NCBI GenBank assembly: GCA_044433305.1
Contig: JAWXTS010000029.1
Location: forward strand, 1-18,008
Length of the DNA: 18,008 nt
From: JAWXTS01 sp044433305
GTDB lineage: Bacteria > Bacteroidota > Bacteroidia > Bacteroidales > Rikenellaceae
Reading direction: 5' to 3'
The notes under the pieces are model-generated. The model had not been told where the DNA came from, did no database searches, and was given only the letters and a program-made list of their open reading frames with translations. Within the stretch, counting starts at the first letter, position 1. Each line of letters begins with the position of its first letter. Positions 7,951 through 14,978 of the stretch are shown here, one piece after another. The position numbers and the translations under genes were made by a program.

Positions 7951-8937
7951 TTATTGTTGTGTATTAGTGGCCATAGCGTTTTTGATGTCCTTGTTTAAGA
8001 ACTTCTCTGACACTACAACCTTTATCGCCTTGTCGATAATGCTAAACTCGAAGGGCGAGTAGCCTAGAGCCTCGCCGTCGACCTCGACAGCTATCTCGGG
8101 GCTTGATTCTATTCGTATGTTGCGACCACGGCTGTGTTTTACGCGTGGTACTTTAAATATCTTGCCGTTGTAAAGGGCACCAAAATTCAAGAATATTCTT
8201 AGTTTTGGTAGGTTTTGGATAATGGTAACATCAAAGAGTCCATCGTCGGCCACAGCCTCAGGATTCTGTATCATACCACCGCCATTGTATTTTCCAATGC
8301 CTATGGTGCCACTATACACCAAATCATTGATTGTTAGATTGTCGTCGACATATATCTTAACTCCTGTTGAAGAGTATTTCATTACGGCCTTTATTGCGCT
8401 CCAGATATACATCCAACGGTTAAACTTGCCCTCTTGTTTGAGGTGGTTGTATCGTTTGTTGACCTCGGCATCAAAACCAATACCCGCTACATTGGCCATA
8501 TAGCGGGTTTGTTTGTATGAGGCTTTATGATAGCTTATGCAGCCTATATCTTGCAGAAAGCAATGTCCTGCAACTATGGCTTTGATAGCTTCAGAGTACT
8601 TGCGAGGTATGCCAAACATGCGTATCCAGTCGTTGCCTGTACCAACGGCAATAACAGAAACCAGCACATCTGAGGTGGCGCATCTCTTTTGGATAAAAAG
8701 ACCGTTTACAACCTCGTGTATTGTGCCATCTCCGCCAACCACGATAATCTGACGAAAGCCTTTCTCTACGGCCTCCACAGCAAGCTCGGTGGCGTGGAAC
8801 TGGTGCTCCGTAAAAGCATACTCGTGCGTGATTCGATTGTCTCGCAAAAGCTTGCTTATGGTGGGCCAGTCGGTAAGACCCTTGCCATTACCCGCAACAG
8901 GATTTATGATTATAAACCAATGACTTTCCTCTGACAT
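7951..8937 (-). CDS. Diacylglycerol kinase-family lipid kinase (DagK/YegS type)
   Basis: A 328-residue soluble lipid kinase with the DAGK catalytic domain. Landmarks are IINPVAGNGKG near the N-terminus (10-20), the nucleotide-binding VVGGDGTIHEVVNG (66-79) and GTGNDWIRMFGIP (99-111), a GGGM loop around residue 225, and VEVDGEALG near the C-terminus. Family members phosphorylate diacylglycerol, sphingolipid bases or related lipids with ATP. In Bacteroidota, which make sphingolipids, the substrate could be either a glycerolipid or a sphingoid base, and sequence alone does not settle it. The start ATG at 8937 follows pepD by 7 bp, and the stop is 2 bp before the NSS transporter start, so translation is probably coupled. 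No domain is missing. Confidence 0.9.
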   Translation of the reverse strand: MSEESHWFIIINPVAGNGKGLTDWPTISKLLRDNRITHEYAFTEHQFHATELAVEAVEKGFRQIIVVGGDGTIHEVVNGLFIQKRCATSDVLVSVIAVGTGNDWIRMFGIPRKYSEAIKAIVAGHCFLQDIGCISYHKASYKQTRYMANVAGIGFDAEVNKRYNHLKQEGKFNRWMYIWSAIKAVMKYSSTGVKIYVDDNLTINDLVYSGTIGIGKYNGGGMIQNPEAVADDGLFDVTIIQNLPKLRIFLNFGALYNGKIFKVPRVKHSRGRNIRIESSPEIAVEVDGEALGYSPFEFSIIDKAIKVVVSEKFLNKDIKNAMATNTQQ

Positions 8938-8944
8938 ACTACTA

Positions 8945-10414
8945 TTATTTTGTAGGGATATTTTCTAGTGTCGAGCACAAGAAGTCCCAGAATTTATCTA
9001 CCGAAGCGATGTGCACTTTCTCGTCTGGTGAGTGTGGGTGGCGGATGGTAGGTCCAAAAGATATCATATCTAGATTTGGATATGCACCCGAGAATATACC
9101 ACACTCAAGGCCAGCGTGAATAGCCATAATAGCTGGTTCGCTACCATATTTTTGTTTGTAGACACTCTGCATAGTAGAGAGGATTGGAGATTTCAGATTT
9201 GGAATCCAACCGTCATACTCGCCCTCGAAAACAACCTCGGCCTTAGCCAGCTCAAATACTGAGCGTATAGACTCAGCCAAGTCATCTTTCTCGCTCGAAG
9301 ATGAGCTGCGTAGTAGTGCCAATAGCTTGATTTGTCCGTTCTCGCTTACCACGCGAGCCAAGTTTGTAGATGTCTGTGTTAAACCCTCGATAGATGGGCT
9401 CATGCGAATTACGCCATTTGGACAGCCATAAACGGCATTCAAAAGACGTTTCTGAGTGCAGTTGTCTATTACGGTTTCTGGAAGCTCGGTTTGTTCTGTT
9501 GTGGTTATCTCTATTGCGTCGTCCACACCGTCCAACTCCTCGATTACCGTGGCAGCAATATTGTTTACAAGGTCCATCATTTGGTCCTCTTTGGCTGCGT
9601 CAACAACAACGATTGCGCGCGCCTCACGTGGTATAGCATTGCGCAAACCACCACCGTCAATAGATGCTAGCATAACGCCATATTCTACTGTTATGGCTTT
9701 TAGTATGCGAACCAAAATCTTGTTGGCATTGCCTCGTCCAAGGATAATATCCATGCCAGAGTGACCACCGCTAAGTCCTGCGATTTCTATCTCGTAGGCT
9801 TTAAGCTCAGATGATTTATCTAGAGCCTGCTCTGTGTAGCTGATTGTCATGTTGGCATTGACACCACCTGCACAACCAACATAAAGCTCGCCCTCGGTCT
9901 CAGAGTCCATATTAAGCAATATGTCGCCCTCTAAGATGCCTGGTTTAAGAGCAAAGGCACCGTCCATGCCAGTCTCCTCGGCATAAGTGAATAGAGCCTC
10001 AATAGGTCCGTGTTTAAGGTCACTGCTCTCCATAACGGCAAGTGCCGCAGCAACTCCTATGCCATTGTCGGCACCTAGGGTTGTTCCGTTAGCTGTAACC
10101 CACTCGCCATCAATATAGGCCTCGATAGGGTCGGTGGTAAAGTCAAATTCTTTGTCGCCATTCTTCTGTGGGACCATGTCGATGTGTCCCTGCATGATAA
10201 CGCCCTGAAGGTTCTCCATGCCAGGTGTGGCGGCCTTACGTAGCACTATGTTGCCTCCCTCATCTACGATACACTCGATGTTGTTTTGTTTTGCAAAGTC
10301 TACGATATACTCACGTAGCGCAGCCTCGTGGTGGCTAGGGTGAGGTATAGAGCAGATTGCTGCAAAGTGTTTCCAGATTAGTGAAGGTGCTAGTGCTGAT
10401 ATGTTTGTGTCCAT
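8945..10414 (-). CDS. pepD: Aminoacyl-histidine dipeptidase / cytosol non-specific dipeptidase (M20 family)
   Basis: A 489-residue di-zinc peptidase that cleaves Xaa-His and many other dipeptides in the cytoplasm. M20 metal ligands and catalytic residues are in place: H77 and D79 in MQGHIDMVPQ, D116 in LGADNGIG, E146-E147 in YAEETGMDG, D170 in LNMDSETEG, and a C-terminal His in IRHPHSPDE. A dimerisation (lid) insertion occupies the middle third, with GLSGGHSGMDI at its start. Length agrees with PepD (about 485). No signal peptide is present, consistent with a cytosolic enzyme. It lies 11 bp after purC and 7 bp before the lipid kinase gene, inside the operon-like block. All expected catalytic positions are filled, so I call it a functional PepD. 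Confidence 0.93.
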   Translation of the reverse strand: MDTNISALAPSLIWKHFAAICSIPHPSHHEAALREYIVDFAKQNNIECIVDEGGNIVLRKAATPGMENLQGVIMQGHIDMVPQKNGDKEFDFTTDPIEAYIDGEWVTANGTTLGADNGIGVAAALAVMESSDLKHGPIEALFTYAEETGMDGAFALKPGILEGDILLNMDSETEGELYVGCAGGVNANMTISYTEQALDKSSELKAYEIEIAGLSGGHSGMDIILGRGNANKILVRILKAITVEYGVMLASIDGGGLRNAIPREARAIVVVDAAKEDQMMDLVNNIAATVIEELDGVDDAIEITTTEQTELPETVIDNCTQKRLLNAVYGCPNGVIRMSPSIEGLTQTSTNLARVVSENGQIKLLALLRSSSSSEKDDLAESIRSVFELAKAEVVFEGEYDGWIPNLKSPILSTMQSVYKQKYGSEPAIMAIHAGLECGIFSGAYPNLDMISFGPTIRHPHSPDEKVHIASVDKFWDFLCSTLENIPTK

Positions 10415-10425
10415 AGCTTTTGTTT

Positions 10426-11376
10426 TTATAGTCTTTTGAGCATATTAACGATGTTGTTCTCTATGCGGTCAAGGATGTTTTGAACCTCTGTGCCACGCTC
10501 AAAGTTCTCGCCTGTGATGTGCTCGTATAGTTCGATATAACGCTCAGATACAGTTTCCACAAACTCTTCAGTCATGGTTGGCACAACCTCGCCCTCACGA
10601 CCTTGGAAGCCGTTTTCCATAAGCCACTCGCGAACAAATTCTTTTGAAAGCTGACGTTGTTGCTCGCCTTTATCAAAACGCTCTTGGTAACCCTCAGCAT
10701 AGAAGTAGCGTGAGCTATCAGGAGTGTGTATCTCGTCAATAAGGTAGATCTCGCCGTTCAACTTACCAAATTCGTATTTTGTATCTACAAGAATAAGTCC
10801 TTGTTTTGCGGCCATCTCAGAGCCACGTTGGAATAATGCCAAAGAGTAACGCTCTAGTTGCTCGTAGTCTTCCTTAGACACTAGTCCGCTAGAGATAATC
10901 TCCTCGCGAGAGATGTTTTGGTCGTGGCTGCCTATCTCGGCCTTAGTTGTAGGAGTAAGGATAGGTTGCTCGAAGCGTTGGTGCTCTTTCATTCCATCAG
11001 GTATGGCAACGCCACAGATGTCGCGTGCACCAGCTTTGTAGTCACGCCATGAGCTACCTGTAAGGTAAGCACGAACGATCATCTCCACAGGGAAAGAGTC
11101 GCAGCGGTGACCCACCGTTACCATAGGGTCTGGAGAAGCAATCTTCCAGTTTGGACAAATGTCTGATGTGGCATCCAAGAATTTTGATGCTATGCTATTC
11201 AAAACCTGCCCTTTGTAAGGTATGCCCTTAGGGAGAACTACGTCAAAGGCTGATATGCGGTCTGAGGCTACCATCACTAGTATGTCGTTCTTTATTGTGT
11301 AAACGTCGCGCACTTTACCTTTGTATAGGTTTTGTTGTCCTTCAAAATTGAAATCTGTCTTGATTATTGCTTCCAT
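10426..11376 (-). CDS. purC: Phosphoribosylaminoimidazole-succinocarboxamide synthase (SAICAR synthase)
   Basis: Catalyses the ATP-dependent joining of CAIR and aspartate to SAICAR in de novo purine synthesis. The protein has 316 residues from the ATG at 11376. The frame is open up to 11439, but the 21 added residues are Lys/Asn-rich, would overlap the phoH-like 3' end, and do not match the family, which begins shortly before YKGKVRDVY (18-26). Other landmarks are VASDRISAFDVVLPKG (36-51), the aspartate/nucleotide region EMIVRAYLTGSSWRDY, and LVDTKYEFG with LIDEIHTPDSSRY. This is the longer PurC form typical of Bacteroidota (about 310-320), not the ~240-residue E. coli type. It starts 10 bp after the PhoH-family gene and ends 11 bp before pepD. 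Confidence 0.95.
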   Translation of the reverse strand: MEAIIKTDFNFEGQQNLYKGKVRDVYTIKNDILVMVASDRISAFDVVLPKGIPYKGQVLNSIASKFLDATSDICPNWKIASPDPMVTVGHRCDSFPVEMIVRAYLTGSSWRDYKAGARDICGVAIPDGMKEHQRFEQPILTPTTKAEIGSHDQNISREEIISSGLVSKEDYEQLERYSLALFQRGSEMAAKQGLILVDTKYEFGKLNGEIYLIDEIHTPDSSRYFYAEGYQERFDKGEQQRQLSKEFVREWLMENGFQGREGEVVPTMTEEFVETVSERYIELYEHITGENFERGTEVQNILDRIENNIVNMLKRL

Positions 11377-11386
11377 TTGTATGTAT

Positions 11387-12355
11387 TTATTTTGTTTGGT
11401 TTTTATCTTCTTGTTGTTTTGTATATTTGTCAAATGCACCTACTATATGTTTTACTAGTGGGTGGCGAACTATGTCGCTGGTATCAAATTCTACTATGCC
11501 AATGTTTTTTATGCCCTTTAGTATCTTTAGCACAACGGGCAGTCCCGAGTCACTCTTGCGAGGAAGGTCCACCTGAGTCATGTCTCCCGTAACGATAAAT
11601 TTAGCGTTGCGACCCATGCGGGTAAGGAACATCTTTATCTGAGACACCGTAGTGTTCTGAGCTTCATCTAGAATAACAAAGGCATTGTCCAAGGTTCGTC
11701 CACGCATATAGGCCAGTGGAGCTATCTGTACCGTGCCATCTTCCATGTATGAAGCCAGCTTTGCGGGTGGTATCATGTCGTGCAGTGCATCGTAGAGCGG
11801 CTGAAGGTAAGGGTCTAGCTTCTCTTTCATGTCTCCAGGCAGGAAACCCAACTTCTCGCCAGCCTCCACTGCGGGGCGTGTAAGTATTATTCTCTTTACC
11901 TCGCGGTTCTTCAAGGCTCTAACTGCTAGTGCTATGGCTGTATATGTCTTACCTGTGCCCGCAGGTCCTACGGCAAGCATCAAATCGCTTGTGTCATAAA
12001 GCTTTACCAGTAGTTCTTGGTTGGCAGTGCGTGCCTTGACCACCAGACCCGAGTTACCAAAGAGTATGGCGTTGGTGTCTATGGGGGCTTCAGAACTTGT
12101 TGTGCGGCCACTGAAAATCTGATCTACAACCTCTGGCGATATGTGTCCATACTTAGAGTGGTATTTAATCAGTTCCTCGATGCGTTGTTCAAATTGTGTA
12201 ATATCGCCACTTGCGCCATACACTTTGAGCATGCTGCCACGAGCAACGATTTTTAGTTGTGCCGACCTTTCTACTATGCGGTTGATATTGTTGTTATCAA
12301 TGCCGTAGAAAGCCCTAATGTCTATGTCTTCTATTTCGATTATCTTTTCTGTCAT
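11387..12355 (-). CDS. PhoH-family P-loop ATPase
   Basis: A 322-residue PhoH-like protein (YbeZ type), linked in other bacteria to rRNA/RNA metabolism together with YbeY. An N-terminal KH-like portion (about 1-80) precedes the ATPase core. Walker A is AVGPAGTGKT (128-137), Walker B FVILDEAQNTT (226-236), then FIVTGDMTQVDLPR (253-266), the PhoH signature. RPAVEAGEKLGFLPGD (160-175) is also characteristic. The C-terminus is Lys/Gln/Asp-rich. No ybeY gene is in this window. It begins 10 bp after the outer-membrane barrel gene and stops 10 bp before purC. I recall the PhoH-purC adjacency from other Bacteroidales, which would argue that this order is ancestral. The exact biochemical function is not established by sequence. 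Confidence 0.92.
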   Translation of the reverse strand: MTEKIIEIEDIDIRAFYGIDNNNINRIVERSAQLKIVARGSMLKVYGASGDITQFEQRIEELIKYHSKYGHISPEVVDQIFSGRTTSSEAPIDTNAILFGNSGLVVKARTANQELLVKLYDTSDLMLAVGPAGTGKTYTAIALAVRALKNREVKRIILTRPAVEAGEKLGFLPGDMKEKLDPYLQPLYDALHDMIPPAKLASYMEDGTVQIAPLAYMRGRTLDNAFVILDEAQNTTVSQIKMFLTRMGRNAKFIVTGDMTQVDLPRKSDSGLPVVLKILKGIKNIGIVEFDTSDIVRHPLVKHIVGAFDKYTKQQEDKNQTK

Positions 12356-12365
12356 ATAGTATCTG

Positions 12366-12980
12366 TTAGAAAAGATAGCCTAGGCTTAGCTGGTAGCTGC
12401 TTCTTGAAACGCTAGGGTTTATGGTTTGGTCGCTCATAACAATGGTTTGTGTTTGGCTGTTGATATTGCGTAGATATCTAGCGTCAATAGTTATGCTTCC
12501 TAAATTTACACCTCCACCAAGAATAAACGAGCTAACGCTTTCCTTGCTAAGAGCAGAGCTTGTGTTGAACAAACTGCCGTCCTTATTATCATAGAGTGTG
12601 AAGTTTAAACCCACGCCAAGTCTCAATAGACCTAGTTTGTAACCTACCATAACGGGCACATCAATAGTATTGATGTTTACTGTCTCATATTGGTGGTCTC
12701 CAGTTTCGTATAGAGAATACTCTACCTTGTTGCTAGAGAATAGAAGTTCAGGCTGAATAAACAAAGGGCCTATGGCTATCTGCGACTGAAGACCTATGTG
12801 GTAACCTGTTTGTGCGTCGGCACCAAATACGTTAGATGCAACATTCTTAACGTTAACATCAGTAAGGTTGATGCCTGCTTTTACACCGAATTTAATAGGG
12901 CTTAAGCTCCAGAGGCTCTGTGCTTGAGTAGAGCTAGTAATAGCTGCTAAAATTAATAATGTGCAAAAAAACTTTTTCAT
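12366..12980 (-). CDS. Outer-membrane beta-barrel protein (PorT-like family)
   Basis: A 204-residue small barrel protein. The signal peptide is MKK, a hydrophobic core at 4-14, and STQA before QS, with cleavage after residue 20; the Cys at 6 is inside the core and is not a lipobox. Mature sequence has FGVKAGINLTDV, IQPELLFSS, VPVMVGYKLGLLRLGVGLNF and ITIDARY, and ends in LSLGYLF with terminal Phe, the mark of BAM-inserted barrels. It shares this scheme with the barrel at 595-1215 (IDARY, VPxMxG and IQxEL in the same order), so the two are likely distant paralogues. It is the first gene of the nine-gene directon, and a TATCTTTG element lies 25 bp upstream of its ATG. The specific role is unknown. 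Confidence 0.82.
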   Translation of the reverse strand: MKKFFCTLLILAAITSSTQAQSLWSLSPIKFGVKAGINLTDVNVKNVASNVFGADAQTGYHIGLQSQIAIGPLFIQPELLFSSNKVEYSLYETGDHQYETVNINTIDVPVMVGYKLGLLRLGVGLNFTLYDNKDGSLFNTSSALSKESVSSFILGGGVNLGSITIDARYLRNINSQTQTIVMSDQTINPSVSRSSYQLSLGYLF

Positions 12981-13005
12981 ATGAGCTTTTTTATGATTAG
13001 ACTTT

Positions 13006-13013
13006 CAAAGATA
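13006..13013 (-). promoter_or_regulatory. Candidate Bacteroidota -7 promoter element (TAnnTTTG)
   Basis: Read on the minus strand the bases are TATCTTTG, an exact match to the Bacteroidota -7 consensus TAnnTTTG. It is 25 bp upstream of the barrel gene start at 12980, giving a plausible short leader. No clear TTTG -33 element stands 19-21 bp further upstream, so the call rests on one box. It would drive the directon that runs down to 2842. Confidence 0.4.
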
Positions 13014-13158
13014 ATGATTTTCCAGAACTTTTAGTATCTTTACAGACGATAATTTTTAATTTGCTAACAAATGAACTAAATCTACAAAAGATTTTATAAT
13101 TTTACGTTGATTTATAATCATTAGTAAGAAATATATAACAATTCAAAAATATAAACTT

Positions 13159-13917
13159 ATGAAAACAATAGCCCTTATTACAGGTGCAACAGCAGGTATA
13201 GGCGAGGCAACGGCCCACCGCTTGGCCGTTGCAGGATTCAATCTTATTATCACTGGTCGTCGCATGGAGCGTCTAGAAGCTTTGGCCTCTACAATCAAAG
13301 AGCAGTATGGTGTTGAGGTGCTACCTCTTAGCTTCGATGTTAGCAACTGTGCAGAGGTTGAGGCTGCCATAGAGTCTTTGCCAGAGGAGTTTAGCAAGAT
13401 AGATGTGTTGGTTAATAATGCAGGTTTGGGTTTGGGTTATGCTCGTTTTGAGCAGTGCTCGACAGCCGACTGGGATACCATGATAGACACCAACGTGAAG
13501 GGTGTTCTTTATATGTCACGCATTGTGGCTCAGAAGATGGCTCCCAGTGGCGAGGGTCTTATCATTAATGTAGGTTCTATTGCTGGCACGCAGACTTCTC
13601 CAAATGGGGTTGTTTATGCAGCGACTAAGGCCGCGTTGCACTCTATGACTCTTGGTATGCGTGTTGATTTGCTACCTCTAGGCATACGTGTTAGCGAGGT
13701 TCGTCCGGGTGTTACACGCACCGAGTTTGTGGATGTGCGCGCTCATGGAGATTTAACCTTCAAGGACAAAGTATATGGCGGTCTAGAGCCTCTAGAGGCT
13801 AAGGATCTTGCCGAGGCCATAGGTTGGATAGCCACTCAGCCAACAAATGTAAACATCTCTGAGCTAGAGATTACGCCACAGCGTCAGGCTTCGGTAAACC
13901 ACCTATTGCGTAAATAG
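13159..13917 (+). CDS. SDR-family NAD(P)-dependent oxidoreductase (YdfG-like)
   Basis: A 252-residue classical short-chain dehydrogenase. The Rossmann glycine motif TGATAGIG is at 8-15, GRR (33-35) suggests NADP preference, NNAG is at 86-89, and the catalytic triad is Ser140, Tyr153 and Lys157 (YAATK). Across its length it resembles E. coli YdfG, an NADP+-dependent 3-hydroxy acid / L-allo-threonine dehydrogenase: MIDTNVKGVLYM, RPGVTRTEF and NVNISELEITP all have YdfG counterparts. The substrate is therefore probably a small 3-hydroxy acid or serine/allo-threonine, but SDR specificity is hard to read from sequence. It is divergent from the barrel gene at 12980; the 178-bp AT-rich gap must hold promoters for both, though I see no complete plus-strand consensus. 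The zinc-peptidase gene follows after 63 bp and may be cotranscribed. Confidence 0.88.
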   Translation: MKTIALITGATAGIGEATAHRLAVAGFNLIITGRRMERLEALASTIKEQYGVEVLPLSFDVSNCAEVEAAIESLPEEFSKIDVLVNNAGLGLGYARFEQCSTADWDTMIDTNVKGVLYMSRIVAQKMAPSGEGLIINVGSIAGTQTSPNGVVYAATKAALHSMTLGMRVDLLPLGIRVSEVRPGVTRTEFVDVRAHGDLTFKDKVYGGLEPLEAKDLAEAIGWIATQPTNVNISELEITPQRQASVNHLLRK

Positions 13918-13980
13918 AATACAGATAAGATACTTTTAAACCGATAAAAGCGTTATATCTAAATACTAAAAACTCAATAT

Positions 13981-14664
13981 ATGTTTTATAACATGAACTT
14001 AGAATTCCTACTGATTATTATCGTAGGTGTTGTGGGTATGATAGTTCAATCTCGCCTACAATATGTGTTTAAGAAATATTCGCAGGTGCCTTTTGCAGAG
14101 ACTGGCGCGCAGGTTGCCGAGCGAATGTTGCGCGAGAATGGCATCTATGATGTCAAGGTTGTTTCGACTTCGGGACACCTTACAGACCATTATAACCCAG
14201 CTACAAAGACTGTCAACCTTAGCCAAAGCGTGTATGGTAGTAGAAGTGTTTCGGCTGCTGCTGTTGCGGCACACGAATGTGGGCATGCCCTGCAGCACGC
14301 TAAAGGTTATGCGCCGCTAAAGCTTCGTTCGGCACTGGTTCCTGTTGTTAGCTTCTCGTCTATGTGGGCTACATGGGTTATCATTGCTGGTGTGTTGCTT
14401 ATAAATACTGTCCCAGAATTGTTGTGGGTAGGTATAGGTATGATAGCCATGTCGGCACTATTTAGTATAGTGACGCTTCCAGTAGAGTATAATGCTTCTA
14501 ATCGCGCACTAAAGTGGTTGGATAATAGCTATAACTTGGATAGTGTAAGTTCGGCGCAGGCTCATGAGGCTCTTTCTTGGGCTGCACGCACCTATCTTGT
14601 TGCGGCACTATCGGCCATTGCTACTTTGCTTTATTACTTAAGCATGGCAAGAGGTCGCGACTAA
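13981..14664 (+). CDS. Zinc-dependent membrane peptidase (YugP family)
   Basis: A 227-residue membrane protein of the neutral zinc metallopeptidase (YugP, Zn_peptidase_2) family. HECGH (98-102, in VAAHECGHALQHAKGY) supplies two zinc His ligands and the catalytic Glu, and LPVEYNASNRA around 166-176 offers the downstream acidic ligand (E169). Hydrophobic segments at about 9-22, 119-140, 145-165 and 207-222 place it in the inner membrane. The substrate and physiological role of this family are poorly known; membrane-protein quality control is a guess. The start could be the ATG at 13981 or the Met four codons on (13993); the hydrophobic helix begins after both, so topology does not change. The stop at 14662-14664 is immediately followed by the first palindromic repeat. 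Confidence 0.88.
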   Translation: MFYNMNLEFLLIIIVGVVGMIVQSRLQYVFKKYSQVPFAETGAQVAERMLRENGIYDVKVVSTSGHLTDHYNPATKTVNLSQSVYGSRSVSAAAVAAHECGHALQHAKGYAPLKLRSALVPVVSFSSMWATWVIIAGVLLINTVPELLWVGIGMIAMSALFSIVTLPVEYNASNRALKWLDNSYNLDSVSSAQAHEALSWAARTYLVAALSAIATLLYYLSMARGRD

Positions 14665-14665
14665 A

Positions 14666-14791
14666 ATAAATGACTAATAAGTGCTCATCTGCTGCCTTAC
14701 TAGATTTTATATCCTGTCCTCACATACCTAAAGTATGCTGTGGAGGACACAAAATCAGAGCGTTGCAGCTAATCACTTCTTAGCCATTTAT
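14666..14791. repeat. Palindromic repeat element, copy 1
   Basis: An imperfect palindrome of 126 bp begins one base after the zinc-peptidase stop codon. Its ends, 14666-14683 and 14774-14791, match in 16 of 18 positions as inverted repeats. Further nested arms are GCTGC (14691-14695) with GCAGC (14765-14769), GATTTT (14703-14708) with AAAATC (14751-14756), GTCCTC (14716-14721) with GAGGAC (14743-14748), and CATAC (14723-14727) with GTATG (14733-14737) around a 5-nt loop. Positions 14675-14786 recur as copy 2 exactly 135 bp downstream. I see no convincing ORF and no clear target-site duplication. It could be a miniature inverted-repeat element, a REP-like unit, or a structured 3' RNA element. 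Confidence 0.85.
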
Positions 14792-14809
14792 GTAGAAAAA
14801 GGGATTAAT

Positions 14810-14921
14810 TAATAAGTGCTCATCTGCTGCCTTACTAGATTTTATATCCTGTCCTCACATACCTAAAGTATGCTGCGGAGGACACAAAATCAGAGTGTTG
14901 CAGCTAATCACTTCTTAGCCA
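14810..14921. repeat. Palindromic repeat element, copy 2
   Basis: The same 112-bp element as 14675-14786, in the same orientation, 110 of 112 bases identical. The only changes are T to C at 14876 (14741 in copy 1) and C to T at 14896 (14761 in copy 1). The nested arms are all conserved, but the outer inverted arms shrink to about nine bases, because flanking DNA on both sides differs from copy 1. A 23-bp AT-rich spacer (14787-14809) separates the copies, and a terminator hairpin starts 18 bp after this one. Confidence 0.85.
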
Positions 14922-14939
14922 CATTTTACAGAAAAAGTA

Positions 14940-14967
14940 AAGGGAATAACTTTATAGTTATTCCCTT
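14940..14967. terminator. Bidirectional intrinsic terminator
   Basis: A perfect 12-bp inverted repeat (14940-14951 and 14956-14967, core AGGGAATAACT) closes a 4-nt loop. TTATTTTA follows on the plus strand, and TTACTTTTTC follows on the minus strand. It lies between the convergent zinc-peptidase and DMT-transporter genes and can serve both, ending 11 bp before the transporter stop codon. Confidence 0.85.
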
Positions 14968-14978
14968 ATTTTATGCGT

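Noticed and set aside
13933..13950. Hairpin CTTTTA/TAAAAG after the SDR gene as a terminator
   Set aside because: The stem is only six mostly A-T pairs with a six-base loop and no following T tract; it is too weak to call.
14056..14320. Open frames on both strands inside the zinc-peptidase gene
   Set aside because: They follow the codon pattern of the true gene in other frames, have low-complexity composition, and match no family I know.
14666..14921. CRISPR array or riboswitch as the explanation of the repeats
   Set aside because: There are only two units, each over 100 bp and itself palindromic, with one 23-bp spacer and no cas genes. They lie after a stop codon between convergent genes, not in a leader, so neither CRISPR nor a 5' riboswitch fits.
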